A stretch of 11,620 bases of DNA from Firmicutes bacterium ZCTH02-B6 (GTDB lineage Bacteria; Bacillota; Limnochordia; Limnochordales; ZCTH02-B6). The position numbers and the translations under genes are program-made. Position 1 is the first letter of the stretch, and each line of letters opens with the position of its first letter. The notes beneath the pieces were generated by a model, which was given only the letters and a program-made list of their open reading frames with translations, had not been told where the DNA came from and ran no database searches. The DNA lies in assembly GCA_002159155.1 (NCBI GenBank), contig LZRQ01000107.1:1-11620 (forward strand). The letters run 5' to 3'. Of the stretch, positions 6,940 to 11,620 are shown one piece after another.

Positions 6940-7162
6940 GGACCCCCGCCCCCTTTGCGCCGGATTTCTTTTTATGTTACGCTCCGGCGTGAAAGGTGTG
7001 CGGTTCCCCGAGACGGGAAGGGGACGGCGCGACCGGGCCAACGGGGCGCAGCGCTCCGGGGGGAAGGTGCGCGGCTCACCGGTGTGGAAATCGGGAGGTG
7101 CAGTCTACCACGGCGCCTTGCCGAAAGCCCGGCGTTGACGCCGGGTGCGGGGACGACGATCC
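6940..7162. other. Divergent intergenic region between the GGCT-like gene and the phosphate permease
   Basis: These 223 bp must hold promoters for both flanking genes. The AT-rich patch at about 6964-6978 contains TAACAT (minus strand) and TATGTT (plus strand), either of which could be a -10, but neither has a good -35 at normal spacing. No PhoB/PhoP-like direct repeats were seen. A hairpin-forming segment (TTCCC/GGGAA, about 7002-7017) and other GC-rich pairs occur, but nothing matches a known riboswitch well enough to call. Confidence 0.3.
7129..7144. promoter_or_regulatory. CCGGCGTTGACGCCGG inverted repeat before the phosphate permease
   Basis: Seven-base arms (CCGGCGT/ACGCCGG) are separated by TG. 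The repeat ends 18 nt before the permease ATG and just before its GGGGA SD (7149-7153). It could be a repressor operator, or an RNA hairpin with a loop too small to be stable without opening base pairs. Function is inferred only from position. Confidence 0.3.
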
Positions 7163-8131
7163 ATGACATTGCTCGGCCTGCTCATCCTCTTGTCGGGTTT
7201 GTTCGTCGGCTGGAACCTGGGCGCCAACGACGCCGCCAACGCCATGGGCACCGCCGTCGGCGCACGGGTACGCACGATCCGTGAAGCCGTCATCATCGTC
7301 GCCGTCTTTAGCCTCCTGGGAGCCGTCACGTTCGGCCATCGAGTGATCAAGACCATCGGGTCGGGGATCGTCCCCCTCGACGAGCTGGCAGCAGGCCAGG
7401 CCACGCTGATCGCCCTCGCTGCCATGCTGGCGGCGGGCGTATGGCTCCTGTGGGCCACCTACCTCAAGCTGCCAGTGTCCACCACCCACTCCGCGGTGGG
7501 CGCGGTCGCCGGAGCAGGGCTCATGGCGGGCGGCGTGCCCATCTGCTGGAACAAGCTGGTCGACATTTTCATGGCTTGGATCCTTACGCCCATAGGCGCT
7601 GCCATCTGCGGCTACGTCTTGTACCAGGCGTTCCGGCTGTTCGTCCTGCGCTTCGTGTCTGTCCCAGACCGGGTGTGGGCGTGGCTCCTAACAGTCAGCG
7701 GCATGTGGATGGCCTTTTCCTGGGGAGCGAACGACGTAGCCAACGCCACCGGCGTCATGGTAGGGGCCGGTCTCGCCAGTCCCATGGTGGCGTCGATCCT
7801 GGGCGGGCTCGCCATTGTGCTGGGCATCTCAACCTGGGGCTACCGGGTGATGGAAACCGTCGGCACCCGCATCACGCACCTGCTGCCGCCGATGGCCTTT
7901 GTCGCCGAGCTGGCCGCCGCCCTCAACGTGCAGCTTTACACCTTGCTGGGGTTGCCGGTCTCCACCACCCACTCCATCGTCGGCGCGATCTTTGGCGTCG
8001 GACTCGTGTTTGGCCGCACGGCCATCGACCGCCGGACCGCGCGCGACATCGTCTTGGCCTGGGCGGCGACACCCGTCGCGGCCGGCGCCGTCAGTGCAGT
8101 GCTGTATCTGCTGCTGGTTCAAATCTTCTAA
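7163..8131 (+). CDS. Inorganic phosphate transporter, PiT family
   Basis: This is a low-affinity phosphate permease of the PiT/PHO-4 family, driven by a proton or sodium gradient; it probably carries metal-phosphate complexes. The 322-residue protein shows the family's internal inverted duplication. GANDAANAMGT (20-30) and GANDVANATGV (188-198) are the two copies of the signature, and LPVSTTHSAVGA (103-114) and LPVSTTHSIVGA (264-275) are the two substrate-site motifs. About ten hydrophobic spans fill the rest. The ATG at 7163 has GGGGA 9 nt upstream; a GTG at 7145 is in frame but has no SD. It lacks the long central cytoplasmic loop of PitA, as expected for the short bacterial form. It is followed after 38 nt by a DUF47 gene, its usual partner. 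Confidence 0.95.
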   Translation: MTLLGLLILLSGLFVGWNLGANDAANAMGTAVGARVRTIREAVIIVAVFSLLGAVTFGHRVIKTIGSGIVPLDELAAGQATLIALAAMLAAGVWLLWATYLKLPVSTTHSAVGAVAGAGLMAGGVPICWNKLVDIFMAWILTPIGAAICGYVLYQAFRLFVLRFVSVPDRVWAWLLTVSGMWMAFSWGANDVANATGVMVGAGLASPMVASILGGLAIVLGISTWGYRVMETVGTRITHLLPPMAFVAELAAALNVQLYTLLGLPVSTTHSIVGAIFGVGLVFGRTAIDRRTARDIVLAWAATPVAAGAVSAVLYLLLVQIF

Positions 8132-8169
8132 CGGCGCACGTCGCAGGCATGAGAAAGGGGGAGCGGGGA

Positions 8170-8829
8170 ATGCGCAACATTTTCGGCTGGATGGGCATGC
8201 GGGAACAGCAGCGGGCGCTCGAAGCGTCTCACCAGCACATGGAGCAAGTGCGCAGCGTCGTGCACCTGCTCAAAGAAGCCCTGGACCAGTTTATCGCAGG
8301 TAACCTCAAGCAGGTGGCCGATATCCACGAACGGGTCACGGCCGCGGAGCGGGAAGCCGACGAGCTCCGGCGAGACCTCTTTGACCAGCTGTCGGAAGGT
8401 ATGTTCCTCCCGGCGGACCGGGAAGACTTGGTGCAGCTGGTGGAGCGCACCGATGACGTGGCCGATTACGCCAACTCCGCCTCGCGGCTGCTCGTCCTCT
8501 TTGAGTCCCCTCCCCCGGGGGAGCTGCGGCCCGATTTGGCCCGCTTTAGCGAGCTTTTGGTACAAGCCGTCGAAAAGCTTTCCGAAGCCCTGGACAAGCT
8601 GCTGGACGGCCAGCGCCGGGAGTCGCTCCAGCTGTGCACGGCGGTGGAGCGGTGCGAGGAAGAGTGCGACACCCTCAAGGCGTCGCTCTACCGGCGGCTG
8701 CTGTCGCTGGACTTGCCGGCGGGCAAAATGATGCTCTTGCACGACCTTATCGAGTCGATGGAAAACTCCGCCGACCGGGCGGAAGATTCCGCGGATCTCG
8801 TGCGGGTGCTGGCGGTTAAGATTCGCTGA
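8170..8829 (+). CDS. DUF47 family (PhoU-like) phosphate transport regulator
   Basis: The 219-residue, all-helical protein is of the DUF47/TIGR00153 type, structurally related to PhoU and usually encoded beside a PiT permease, whose activity it is thought to modulate. The acidic repeats that bind metal clusters in PhoU-like folds are visible: AEREADELRRD near 58-68, ERTDDVADYAN near 94-104, ERCEEECDTLK and ESMENSADRAEDSADLV near the C-terminus. The second ATG at 8170 is chosen because GGGAG lies about 7 nt before it; an ATG at 8149 adds seven residues and has no good SD. It follows the permease by 38 nt without a terminator, so the two form one operon. In many genomes the DUF47 gene comes first; here it is second. 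Its last 14 bases overlap the 3' end of the opposing HesB-like gene. Confidence 0.92.
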   Translation: MRNIFGWMGMREQQRALEASHQHMEQVRSVVHLLKEALDQFIAGNLKQVADIHERVTAAEREADELRRDLFDQLSEGMFLPADREDLVQLVERTDDVADYANSASRLLVLFESPPPGELRPDLARFSELLVQAVEKLSEALDKLLDGQRRESLQLCTAVERCEEECDTLKASLYRRLLSLDLPAGKMMLLHDLIESMENSADRAEDSADLVRVLAVKIR

Positions 8830-9238
8830 CGCCGCGCGCCGTTTGACCTGTCTCGGGGACTGGATCAGCAGGCCCGGCAAGCCGGGGCATCTCGAGAGCA
8901 AACCCGCGCCCCCCGCCGCCGGTTTCAACCCAGACCAGCCTCGCGCCGTCAAAGATGGCCGCGCTCACTGGGTCCATCACGATGGTGAAACCGTCGCACG
9001 CGACCTGCACGTCGCCCGGCCGGCAGTCGTCGAAGGCCATACCGTAGGAGATGCGGCGGCCGAGGCCCTTGAGCCAGATGCGCAAGGCTTTGCCGGCCTT
9101 GCCGCGGGCTCGCATGTATTCCCGCATGGCAGCGGCCGCCTGGGGCGTCACGGAGATGATAGGCTCTTGACCCGGCCGGCCCGCGAGGCCGGCCGGGCCG
9201 TTTTGGGCGCCCGCGGGGGCTTCAGCGGAGCCACGCAA
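8816..9238 (-). CDS. HesB/IscA-like (Fe-S biosynthesis fold) protein lacking the conserved cysteines
   Basis: The core reads as an A-type Fe-S carrier fold: IISVTPQAAAAMREYM, then LRIWLKGLGRRISYGMAFDD, then GFTIVMDPVSAAIFDGARLVWVE. The three cluster cysteines of IscA/HesB are gone. The GGCSG-type position is GLGRRI, and the C-terminal CGCG is GGGGRG. The only cysteines are in DDCRPGD and VACDGF. It therefore probably belongs to the cysteine-poor HesB-like subgroup seen in Bacillota, and cluster binding cannot be assumed. The start is uncertain. TTG 9238 overlaps the end of the upstream gene by 17 nt, with AGGCGG about 9 nt before it, but gives a low-complexity Gly/Ala/Pro leader encoded by a strong hairpin. 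GTG 9151 fits the family N-terminus but has no SD. It overlaps the DUF47 gene tail-to-tail. Confidence 0.8.
   Translation of the reverse strand: MRGSAEAPAGAQNGPAGLAGRPGQEPIISVTPQAAAAMREYMRARGKAGKALRIWLKGLGRRISYGMAFDDCRPGDVQVACDGFTIVMDPVSAAIFDGARLVWVETGGGGRGFALEMPRLAGPADPVPETGQTARGVSES
9171..9197 (+). terminator. Strong GC hairpin with TTTT on the plus strand
   Basis: A perfect 11-bp stem, CCCGGCCGGCC (9171-9181) with GGCCGGCCGGG (9187-9197), has a five-base CGCGA loop and is followed by CCGTTTT on the plus strand. As a plus-strand element it would stop transcription running on from the phosphate operon through the antisense of the HesB-like gene. On the minus strand it lies 25 nt after the stop of the secreted-protein gene but lacks a T-run. 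It may act mainly as an RNA 3' end or stability hairpin there. Confidence 0.5.
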
Positions 9239-9785
9239 AGCTGTTGACCGCCTGCAGCCAGTATTCTTGGTTGGTGCCGCTGTACTGCGACGTGAGGCCC
9301 AGCCACTGCAGGTAGACGTTGTTGTCGCCCTTGTTAAAGAAGACGGCCCGCATCATCGCCTGCTGCCCGCCGGCCGTGCGCCCCTGGATGACGATGAACC
9401 GCGCCTGCAACCCGTTGCTGGTGGTGATGGTGCGGTTTTCGGTGGTCTGCACGTTGCTGAGCACATGCTGCCACTGGCTCTGCAGCGTCTGCCGCGCCCG
9501 GTCCAGGGCCGCGCTGCCGCCGCCAAAGCTAGCCACCCGGATGATGGGGTTGCCGCCCCGCAAGGTGATCTCCAGCATCTTCTCGCCGAAGATGTCCCGC
9601 TCCAGGTACGACTCGCCCTGGGACGGCACCAGCAGCTCATAAAGGCGGTTGTCGCCCTGGTACCACCAGAAGCGCTGGTCAGTATGAACGTAAAATTCCC
9701 CTCGATACTGCGCCGACGCCGCCGCCGTCCCGAGCAAGAGCACGAGCAGCGTCAAAAAGGCTACGACGTGTGTGCGACTCCGCAC
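9222..9785 (-). CDS. Secreted or membrane-exposed hypothetical protein
   Basis: I do not recognise this protein. It starts with a classic signal peptide: basic MRSRTHV, hydrophobic VAFLTLLVLLLGTAAA, and a likely type I cleavage after ASA (before QYRGEF). No lipobox cysteine is present, and in fact no cysteine at all. The mature part of about 160 residues is rich in aromatic residues and Gln/Asn, and alternates strands with one amphipathic helix (ALDRARQTLQSQWQHVLS). The tail (AVFFNKGDNNVYLQWLGLTS ... WLQAVNSFAW) recalls the strand/helix ending of PsbP/Mog1-like folds; that is a weak impression. AAGGAG (9795-9800) decides the start: GTG 9785 is 9 nt away and TTG 9788 is 6 nt, while GTG 9791 is too close. 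It follows the thioesterase by about 34 nt on the same strand. Confidence 0.8.
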   Translation of the reverse strand: MRSRTHVVAFLTLLVLLLGTAAASAQYRGEFYVHTDQRFWWYQGDNRLYELLVPSQGESYLERDIFGEKMLEITLRGGNPIIRVASFGGGSAALDRARQTLQSQWQHVLSNVQTTENRTITTSNGLQARFIVIQGRTAGGQQAMMRAVFFNKGDNNVYLQWLGLTSQYSGTNQEYWLQAVNSFAWLR

Positions 9786-9819
9786 CAACACCAGCTCCTT
9801 TCGTCAGCATTCTCTTTGC

Positions 9820-10314
9820 TTACGCCTGCGGACGTCGCCGGCGCGCTTCCGCGAGGCGCGCCTCCTTGCGGGCGGCAGCAGCCTCAAACAGGGCCCGGTC
9901 TTCGGGCGTTTCCAGAAGCAGAGGCGGGACAGCCTTGACGGGGCGGCCGTTGGCGTCCACCAGCACAAAGGTGGTGTACGCCTCGCACGTCAGCCAGGGA
10001 GGCCGCCCCGGGTCGGCGAGGTCTTTACCGTAAACCTTGACGTAGACTTCGAGGGAACTTTCGCCCGTGTACGTGACCCGGGCCTGCAAGTGCAGTATCT
10101 GGCCTTCCTTGACCGGATGAAAGAAGGTGACCCGGTCCATGCTGACGGTAACCACCGCCGGGGAACCGCAGTGCTCCATGGCGGTCACACCGGCCACCTG
10201 GTCGATGAGAGCGAGGATATGCCCGCCAAAGACGGTGCCGTGGTGATTGCAGTGGGGCGGCACGACGATTTCCTTGAGCTCGGTGTAAGACTCCCGCCAG
10301 GATTTGGCCTGCAT
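9820..10314 (-). CDS. Acyl-CoA thioesterase, hotdog fold (YciA/BACH-like)
   Basis: This is a single-hotdog-domain thioesterase that hydrolyses acyl-CoA to free fatty acid and CoA in the cytosol. Of 164 residues, the first ~125 are the domain. CNHHGTVFGGHILALIDQVAG (22-42) carries the catalytic pair expected for the YciA/BACH group, N23 and D38, with the GTVFGG turn between them. RVTFFHPVKEGQIL and ARVTYTGESSLEVYVKVYG are the characteristic substrate strands. The C-terminal ~35 residues form a charged helix (ARKEARLAEARRRR). The ATG at 10314 is chosen because the frame further upstream, open to 10419, only translates the tRNA-Leu gene. No strong SD precedes it. The start lies 34 nt after the tRNA 3' end with no terminator between. 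Confidence 0.92.
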   Translation of the reverse strand: MQAKSWRESYTELKEIVVPPHCNHHGTVFGGHILALIDQVAGVTAMEHCGSPAVVTVSMDRVTFFHPVKEGQILHLQARVTYTGESSLEVYVKVYGKDLADPGRPPWLTCEAYTTFVLVDANGRPVKAVPPLLLETPEDRALFEAAAARKEARLAEARRRRPQA

Positions 10315-10348
10315 CAAGGCTGCTTTGCCCCCGGTGGCGCAAGGAGCG

Positions 10349-10433
10349 TGGTGCCGGAGGCGGGACTCGAACCCGCACGGGGGTTGCCCAGGCGATTTTA
10401 AGTCGCCCGCGTCTGCCATTTCGCCACTCCGGC
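10349..10433 (-). tRNA. tRNA-Leu (anticodon UAA)
   Basis: The minus strand folds as a class II tRNA. The acceptor stem pairs GCCGGAG with CTCCGGC, followed by discriminator A and an encoded CCA (10349-10351). The D-arm is TGGCGAAATGGCAGACGC. The anticodon stem GGCGA/TCGCC has loop CTTAAAA, which puts UAA at 10398-10400. A long variable arm (TGGGCAACCCCCGT) and the T-arm GCGGG-TTCGAGT-CCCGC follow. The long variable arm and UAA anticodon identify a leucine acceptor reading UUA/UUG. It is 85 nt with CCA. Confidence 0.97.
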
Positions 10434-10458
10434 TCGGTGCCTATCCGTGTGCAAGCCC

Positions 10459-10488
10459 ATTATATCCCCGGGCCGCGCGAGAGATCAA
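10459..10488 (-). promoter_or_regulatory. Sigma-70/SigA-type promoter of tRNA-Leu
   Basis: On the minus strand, a perfect TATAAT (10459-10464) lies 25 nt before the tRNA 5' end. TTGATC (10483-10488; four of six consensus bases) is 18 nt further upstream. Transcription should start near 10450, giving a short 5' leader. A perfect -10 is conspicuous in this GC-rich sequence. The same promoter is the best candidate for driving the downstream thioesterase, secreted protein and HesB-like gene. Confidence 0.75.
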
Positions 10489-10519
10489 CGACAGGGCAAG
10501 AATGGAAGCGGGCGGGCGT

Positions 10520-10555
10520 CCCGGCGGGCACGGCTAACGTTGCCGGTACGCCGGG
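10520..10555. other. Imperfect hairpin after the Ppx/GppA gene
   Basis: CCCGGCG (10520-10526) pairs with CGCCGGG (10549-10555); inside it GGCA pairs with TGCC after a four-base bulge. It lies about 47 nt downstream of the minus-strand Ppx/GppA stop and upstream of the tRNA promoter, where a terminator is expected. No T-run follows on the minus strand, so it is not a classical intrinsic terminator. Nothing else is seen in 10490-10601. Confidence 0.25.
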
Positions 10556-10601
10556 CAGCACTGGCACCGTAACCTGGCAAGCGCCTCGGCGGTTCAACAG
10601 G

Positions 10602-11609
10602 CTATTCGCCCGCGGCCAGCACGTACGAGGGGTCCCGTTCCAGCCGTGCCGCCCACAGGATGAGGCCGTCCAAAAGATCCGCCTCGCTCACCGTGAGCTT
10701 CTCCGCACCCAGCCGGTCCATGACCGACAGCACAATGGCCGTCCCCGCCACGATGATATCGCCCCGCTGGGGCTGCAAACCAGCCCACATGCGCCTGTCC
10801 GCAACGGTCGCCGCCCGCATGCGGTCCAGCAGCTCGGCCACGGCCCTCCGGGAAAGGCGGTAACCGTGCACCTTGTCCGGGTCGTACGGCTCGAGCCGCT
10901 GATCCATGGCGGCCAGCGTCGTGGCCGTACCCCCGACGCCGACGAGGCAGCCCCCCACCATACCACGGGAGGCACCGGGTGCAGCCCCGTCCCCCAAGAG
11001 CGCCTTCCACAGAGGAGCCAAGCCTCGCGCGATGGCGTCGGTCAAGCGATCCCACTCTTCCGGTCCAATTGGATCCGAATGAATGACCGCCTCCGTCATG
11101 CGCACCGCGCCAACGTCCGCGCTGGCCCGGGCAATCACCTTGCCTTGCGGAGTGCCCCGTACCAACTCGGTGCTGCCGCCACCCACATCGACGACCCAGA
11201 CCTCGTCCCCGCCCGCCGAGCCGAGGCCGCGCACAGCCCCCATAAAGGACAGCGCCGCTTCGCCCGGACCGCTCAAGATGTCCACGGGCAACCCCACCCG
11301 GCGCTCCACGGTGCGGCGAAACTCGTTCCGGTCGTTGGCGTCCCGGAGGGCACTCGTGCCCGCGATGACGATGTCCTGGACGCGGATGGACCGGGCCTGC
11401 TGGACCAGTTCCTCCACCGCGGCCACGGTGCGCGCCACGGCCTCCGGGGCCAGCCGCCGCTGGCGATCCACGCCCTGGCCAAGGCGGGTCAATCGCAAGG
11501 CGCGGACGAGCGGCAACACCGTGTCGTCCCGCACCTCCGCCACCAGTAAGCGTACCGAGTTGGTCCCGATGTCGATGGCCGCAAAACGGCTGGCCTCAGC
11601 CTCACCCAT
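10602..11609 (-). CDS. Ppx/GppA family phosphatase (exopolyphosphatase-like)
   Basis: This ASKHA-fold phosphatase removes terminal phosphate from polyphosphate and/or converts pppGpp to ppGpp; the sequence alone does not tell which. It is 335 residues, the short form without the C-terminal HD-like domains of long Ppx enzymes. Motifs in order: AIDIGTNSVRLLV (11-23, phosphate loop 1), AGTSALRDANDRNEF (around 83-97), LSGPGEAAL (112-120), VVDVGGGSTELV (139-150, phosphate loop 2), GVGGTATTLAAM, and GDIIVAGTAIVLSVMD near the C-terminus. In many family members the third motif reads SG-x-EEA with a catalytic Glu; here it is SGPGEA, with E117 as the remaining Glu. The ATG at 11609 is 11 bases from the window edge and fits the family start, but an upstream start outside the window cannot be excluded. 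Confidence 0.92.
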   Translation of the reverse strand: MGEAEASRFAAIDIGTNSVRLLVAEVRDDTVLPLVRALRLTRLGQGVDRQRRLAPEAVARTVAAVEELVQQARSIRVQDIVIAGTSALRDANDRNEFRRTVERRVGLPVDILSGPGEAALSFMGAVRGLGSAGGDEVWVVDVGGGSTELVRGTPQGKVIARASADVGAVRMTEAVIHSDPIGPEEWDRLTDAIARGLAPLWKALLGDGAAPGASRGMVGGCLVGVGGTATTLAAMDQRLEPYDPDKVHGYRLSRRAVAELLDRMRAATVADRRMWAGLQPQRGDIIVAGTAIVLSVMDRLGAEKLTVSEADLLDGLILWAARLERDPSYVLAAGE

Positions 11610-11620
11610 CGGACCTGGCC

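Noticed and set aside
6975..7090. Possible cobalamin-type or other riboswitch before the phosphate permease
   Set aside because: There are short GGTG and GGGAAGG-like strings, but the required conserved core and pairing are not present. The resemblance is GC-rich coincidence.
7441..8169. Upstream part of the DUF47 frame, which stays open back into the permease gene
   Set aside because: It overlaps the PiT gene out of frame and is low-complexity. The DUF47 domain begins only at about 8170, where there is an SD.
10315..10419. N-terminal extension of the thioesterase beginning MADAGDLKSPGQ
   Set aside because: These residues are simply the translation of the tRNA-Leu gene, a well-known annotation artefact.
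10437..11549. A 370-codon plus-strand open frame opposite the Ppx/GppA gene
   Set aside because: It is a mirror frame of a motif-complete gene; the translation has no family features.
1..11620. CRISPR array, defence system, prophage or biosynthetic cluster
   Set aside because: No regularly spaced direct repeats and no genes of those types were found. Apart from the transposase fragment, the identifiable genes are ordinary chromosomal functions.

Overview
The window is GC-rich chromosomal DNA, densely packed with genes on both strands. It most likely comes from a high-GC, possibly thermophilic member of the Bacillota (Limnochordia/Symbiobacterium/Thermaerobacter-like). Reasons: a CwlD-type cell-wall amidase, a PiT plus DUF47 phosphate pair, an ISLre2-type transposase, a tRNA with encoded CCA, and frequent GTG/TTG starts behind GGAGG-like Shine-Dalgarno (SD) sites. 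The lineage is an inference from gene content, not a search result.

Layout. Positions 1-246 (minus) hold the N-terminal part of an ISLre2/UPF0236-family transposase that runs off the window. Its leader carries an 11-bp inverted repeat, and a strong hairpin lies at 333-356. ispH (plus), for the last step of the MEP isoprenoid pathway, follows. A minus-strand block then contains, in transcription order, trkA, trkH and an unrecognised coiled-coil/helix-turn-helix protein: a K+ uptake operon with a possible regulator behind it. Divergent from trkA is a membrane-anchored N-acetylmuramoyl-L-alanine amidase (plus). It converges on a gamma-glutamylcyclotransferase-like protein (minus) with a strikingly arginine-rich C-terminal tail. 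Divergent from that is a PiT phosphate permease followed by its DUF47/PhoU-like partner (plus).

The right end is all minus strand. In transcription order it holds a Ppx/GppA phosphatase, tRNA-Leu(UAA) with a clear sigma-70-type promoter, an acyl-CoA thioesterase, a small secreted protein of unknown function, and a HesB/IscA-like protein lacking the family's cysteines. The tRNA, thioesterase, secreted protein and HesB-like gene are closely spaced and could be read from the tRNA promoter.

Most of the window is housekeeping: isoprenoids, K+ and phosphate homeostasis, cell wall and lipid metabolism. I do not see a defence island, CRISPR array, biosynthetic cluster or obvious new multi-gene system. 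The items most worth a second look are the cysteine-free HesB-like protein, the trk-linked helix-turn-helix protein, the Arg-rich tail, the possible tRNA-mRNA cotranscript, and the stem-loop in the transposase leader.
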